Positions 63,602-64,000 of a stretch of 64,000 nucleotides of DNA are shown in pieces. The position numbers were made by a program, and so were the translations under genes. The number at the start of each line of letters is the position of its first letter. Within the stretch, counting starts at the first letter, position 1. The notes under the pieces were generated by a model. That model did not search any database and was not told the origin of the DNA. It worked only from the letters and a program-made list of their open reading frames with translations. The stretch covers positions 31,038 through 95,037 of the IMG/VR virus record IMGVR_UViG_3300044991_001407. One strand, written 5' to 3'. The DNA comes from a virus.

Positions 63602-64000
63602 TTATTTTGGATTTTTAGTAGGTTTTTGGGAAATAGAAATTAGGTAATCCATCATGCTACCTTCATAGTTAAATCTACCTAAATGCTGAATCTCAATCGC
63701 AGGATCAACCCAAACTTTACCATCAAGCTTTTGCCAATACCTACAGAATCCATAATCTTCAGATACGAATCTACCATCATCATCTACATAAGAATTAAAG
63801 AAAGCATATGTCCAGTTCTTTTCTTCATCATTCATTGAACCTGTATCATCATTAAACTTTAATTCAGGGTATGCCTCAATAAGCTTTTCAATAACCGATC
63901 TCTTAATGCACATAAAGCCAGTACCAGCATCATGAACAGAAATTGCACCATTATCTGTTTCAATTGTATTATTTCCAGCACGAACAGGATTTACCACAAA
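63602..64000 (-). CDS. Glycosyltransferase C-terminal part (5' end outside window)
   Basis: At least 131 residues are visible and the frame stays open at the right edge. SVHDAGTGFMCIKRSVIEKL, SEDYGFCRYWQKLDGKVWVD and PAIEIQHLGRFNYEGSMMDY correspond to the acceptor side of phage GT-A-type transferases (Anp1-like), where GTGF and the EDYxFC segment lie near the catalytic base. The N-terminal DxD region is not in view. Confidence 0.65.
   Translation of the reverse strand, partial: FVVNPVRAGNNTIETDNGAISVHDAGTGFMCIKRSVIEKLIEAYPELKFNDDTGSMNDEEKNWTYAFFNSYVDDDGRFVSEDYGFCRYWQKLDGKVWVDPAIEIQHLGRFNYEGSMMDYLISISQKPTKNPK

Overview
The window is part of the genome of a tailed bacteriophage. It has an HK97-type head module (portal, protease/scaffold, major capsid protein), head-to-tail connector genes, a large tail-fibre block and a lysis cassette. 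The rest is mostly early or accessory DNA made of many small overlapping genes. A WhiB-type Fe-S regulator (57299-57586), which is otherwise found only in Actinobacteria and their phages, points to an actinobacterial host. The overall AT-richness, an adenosylcobalamin-dependent ribonucleotide reductase and aquatic-phage style accessory genes (Fe/2OG oxygenases, sulfotransferase, FkbM methyltransferase, Gly-rich adhesins) would suit a small-genome freshwater or marine actinobacterium; this is inference. No terminase, tail tube, tape measure, helicase or DNA polymerase is present, so the window is only a section of a larger genome.

Layout. 1-29.8 kb is transcribed leftward. In transcription order it carries a hypothetical pair, a glycosyltransferase, NrdJ-like reductase, portal, XkdF-like protease/scaffold fusion and capsid protein, closed by a strong terminator. 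Then come 20 kb of fibre and adhesin genes, with three Gly-rich adhesins and three copies of a small partner protein. A sulfotransferase, a lipoprotein, a 1073-residue secreted beta-helix protein, holin candidates and an M15 endolysin follow, then more fibre genes and the connectors. 29.82-29.99 kb is a divergent control region rich in palindromes. 30.0-37.5 kb is rightward: small zinc and membrane proteins, a DUF1599 protein, two Fe/2OG oxygenases, a zincin, an FkbM methyltransferase, and tRNA-Thr and tRNA-Asn. 37.5-38.6 kb holds a nuclease, a ferredoxin, an FmdB zinc ribbon and a probable small RNA.

38.6-43.8 kb looks different. Short, more GC-rich genes sit singly or in pairs, are closed by strong hairpin terminators, and are separated by spacers packed with the palindromic motif TGTAA-NN-TTACA (14 exact copies here and one at 63.46 kb). 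44.3-63.2 kb is one long leftward series of about 45 small genes, mostly coupled by ATGA or TAATG overlaps. Recognisable members are WhiB, an exported lytic transglycosylase, an Api92/YubB-like protein and a 543-residue protein that combines GHKL-ATPase-like motifs with an HEYDH zincin motif. The 5' part of this series is interrupted at 50.66-51.18 kb by a block of abutting structured RNA units around a tRNA-Arg. Two of these are adjacent ~87-nt three-way junctions whose only non-Watson-Crick pairs become G-U on the leftward strand. I regard that RNA block as the best candidate for an undescribed system, followed by the TGTAA-NN-TTACA network and the ATPase/zincin protein.
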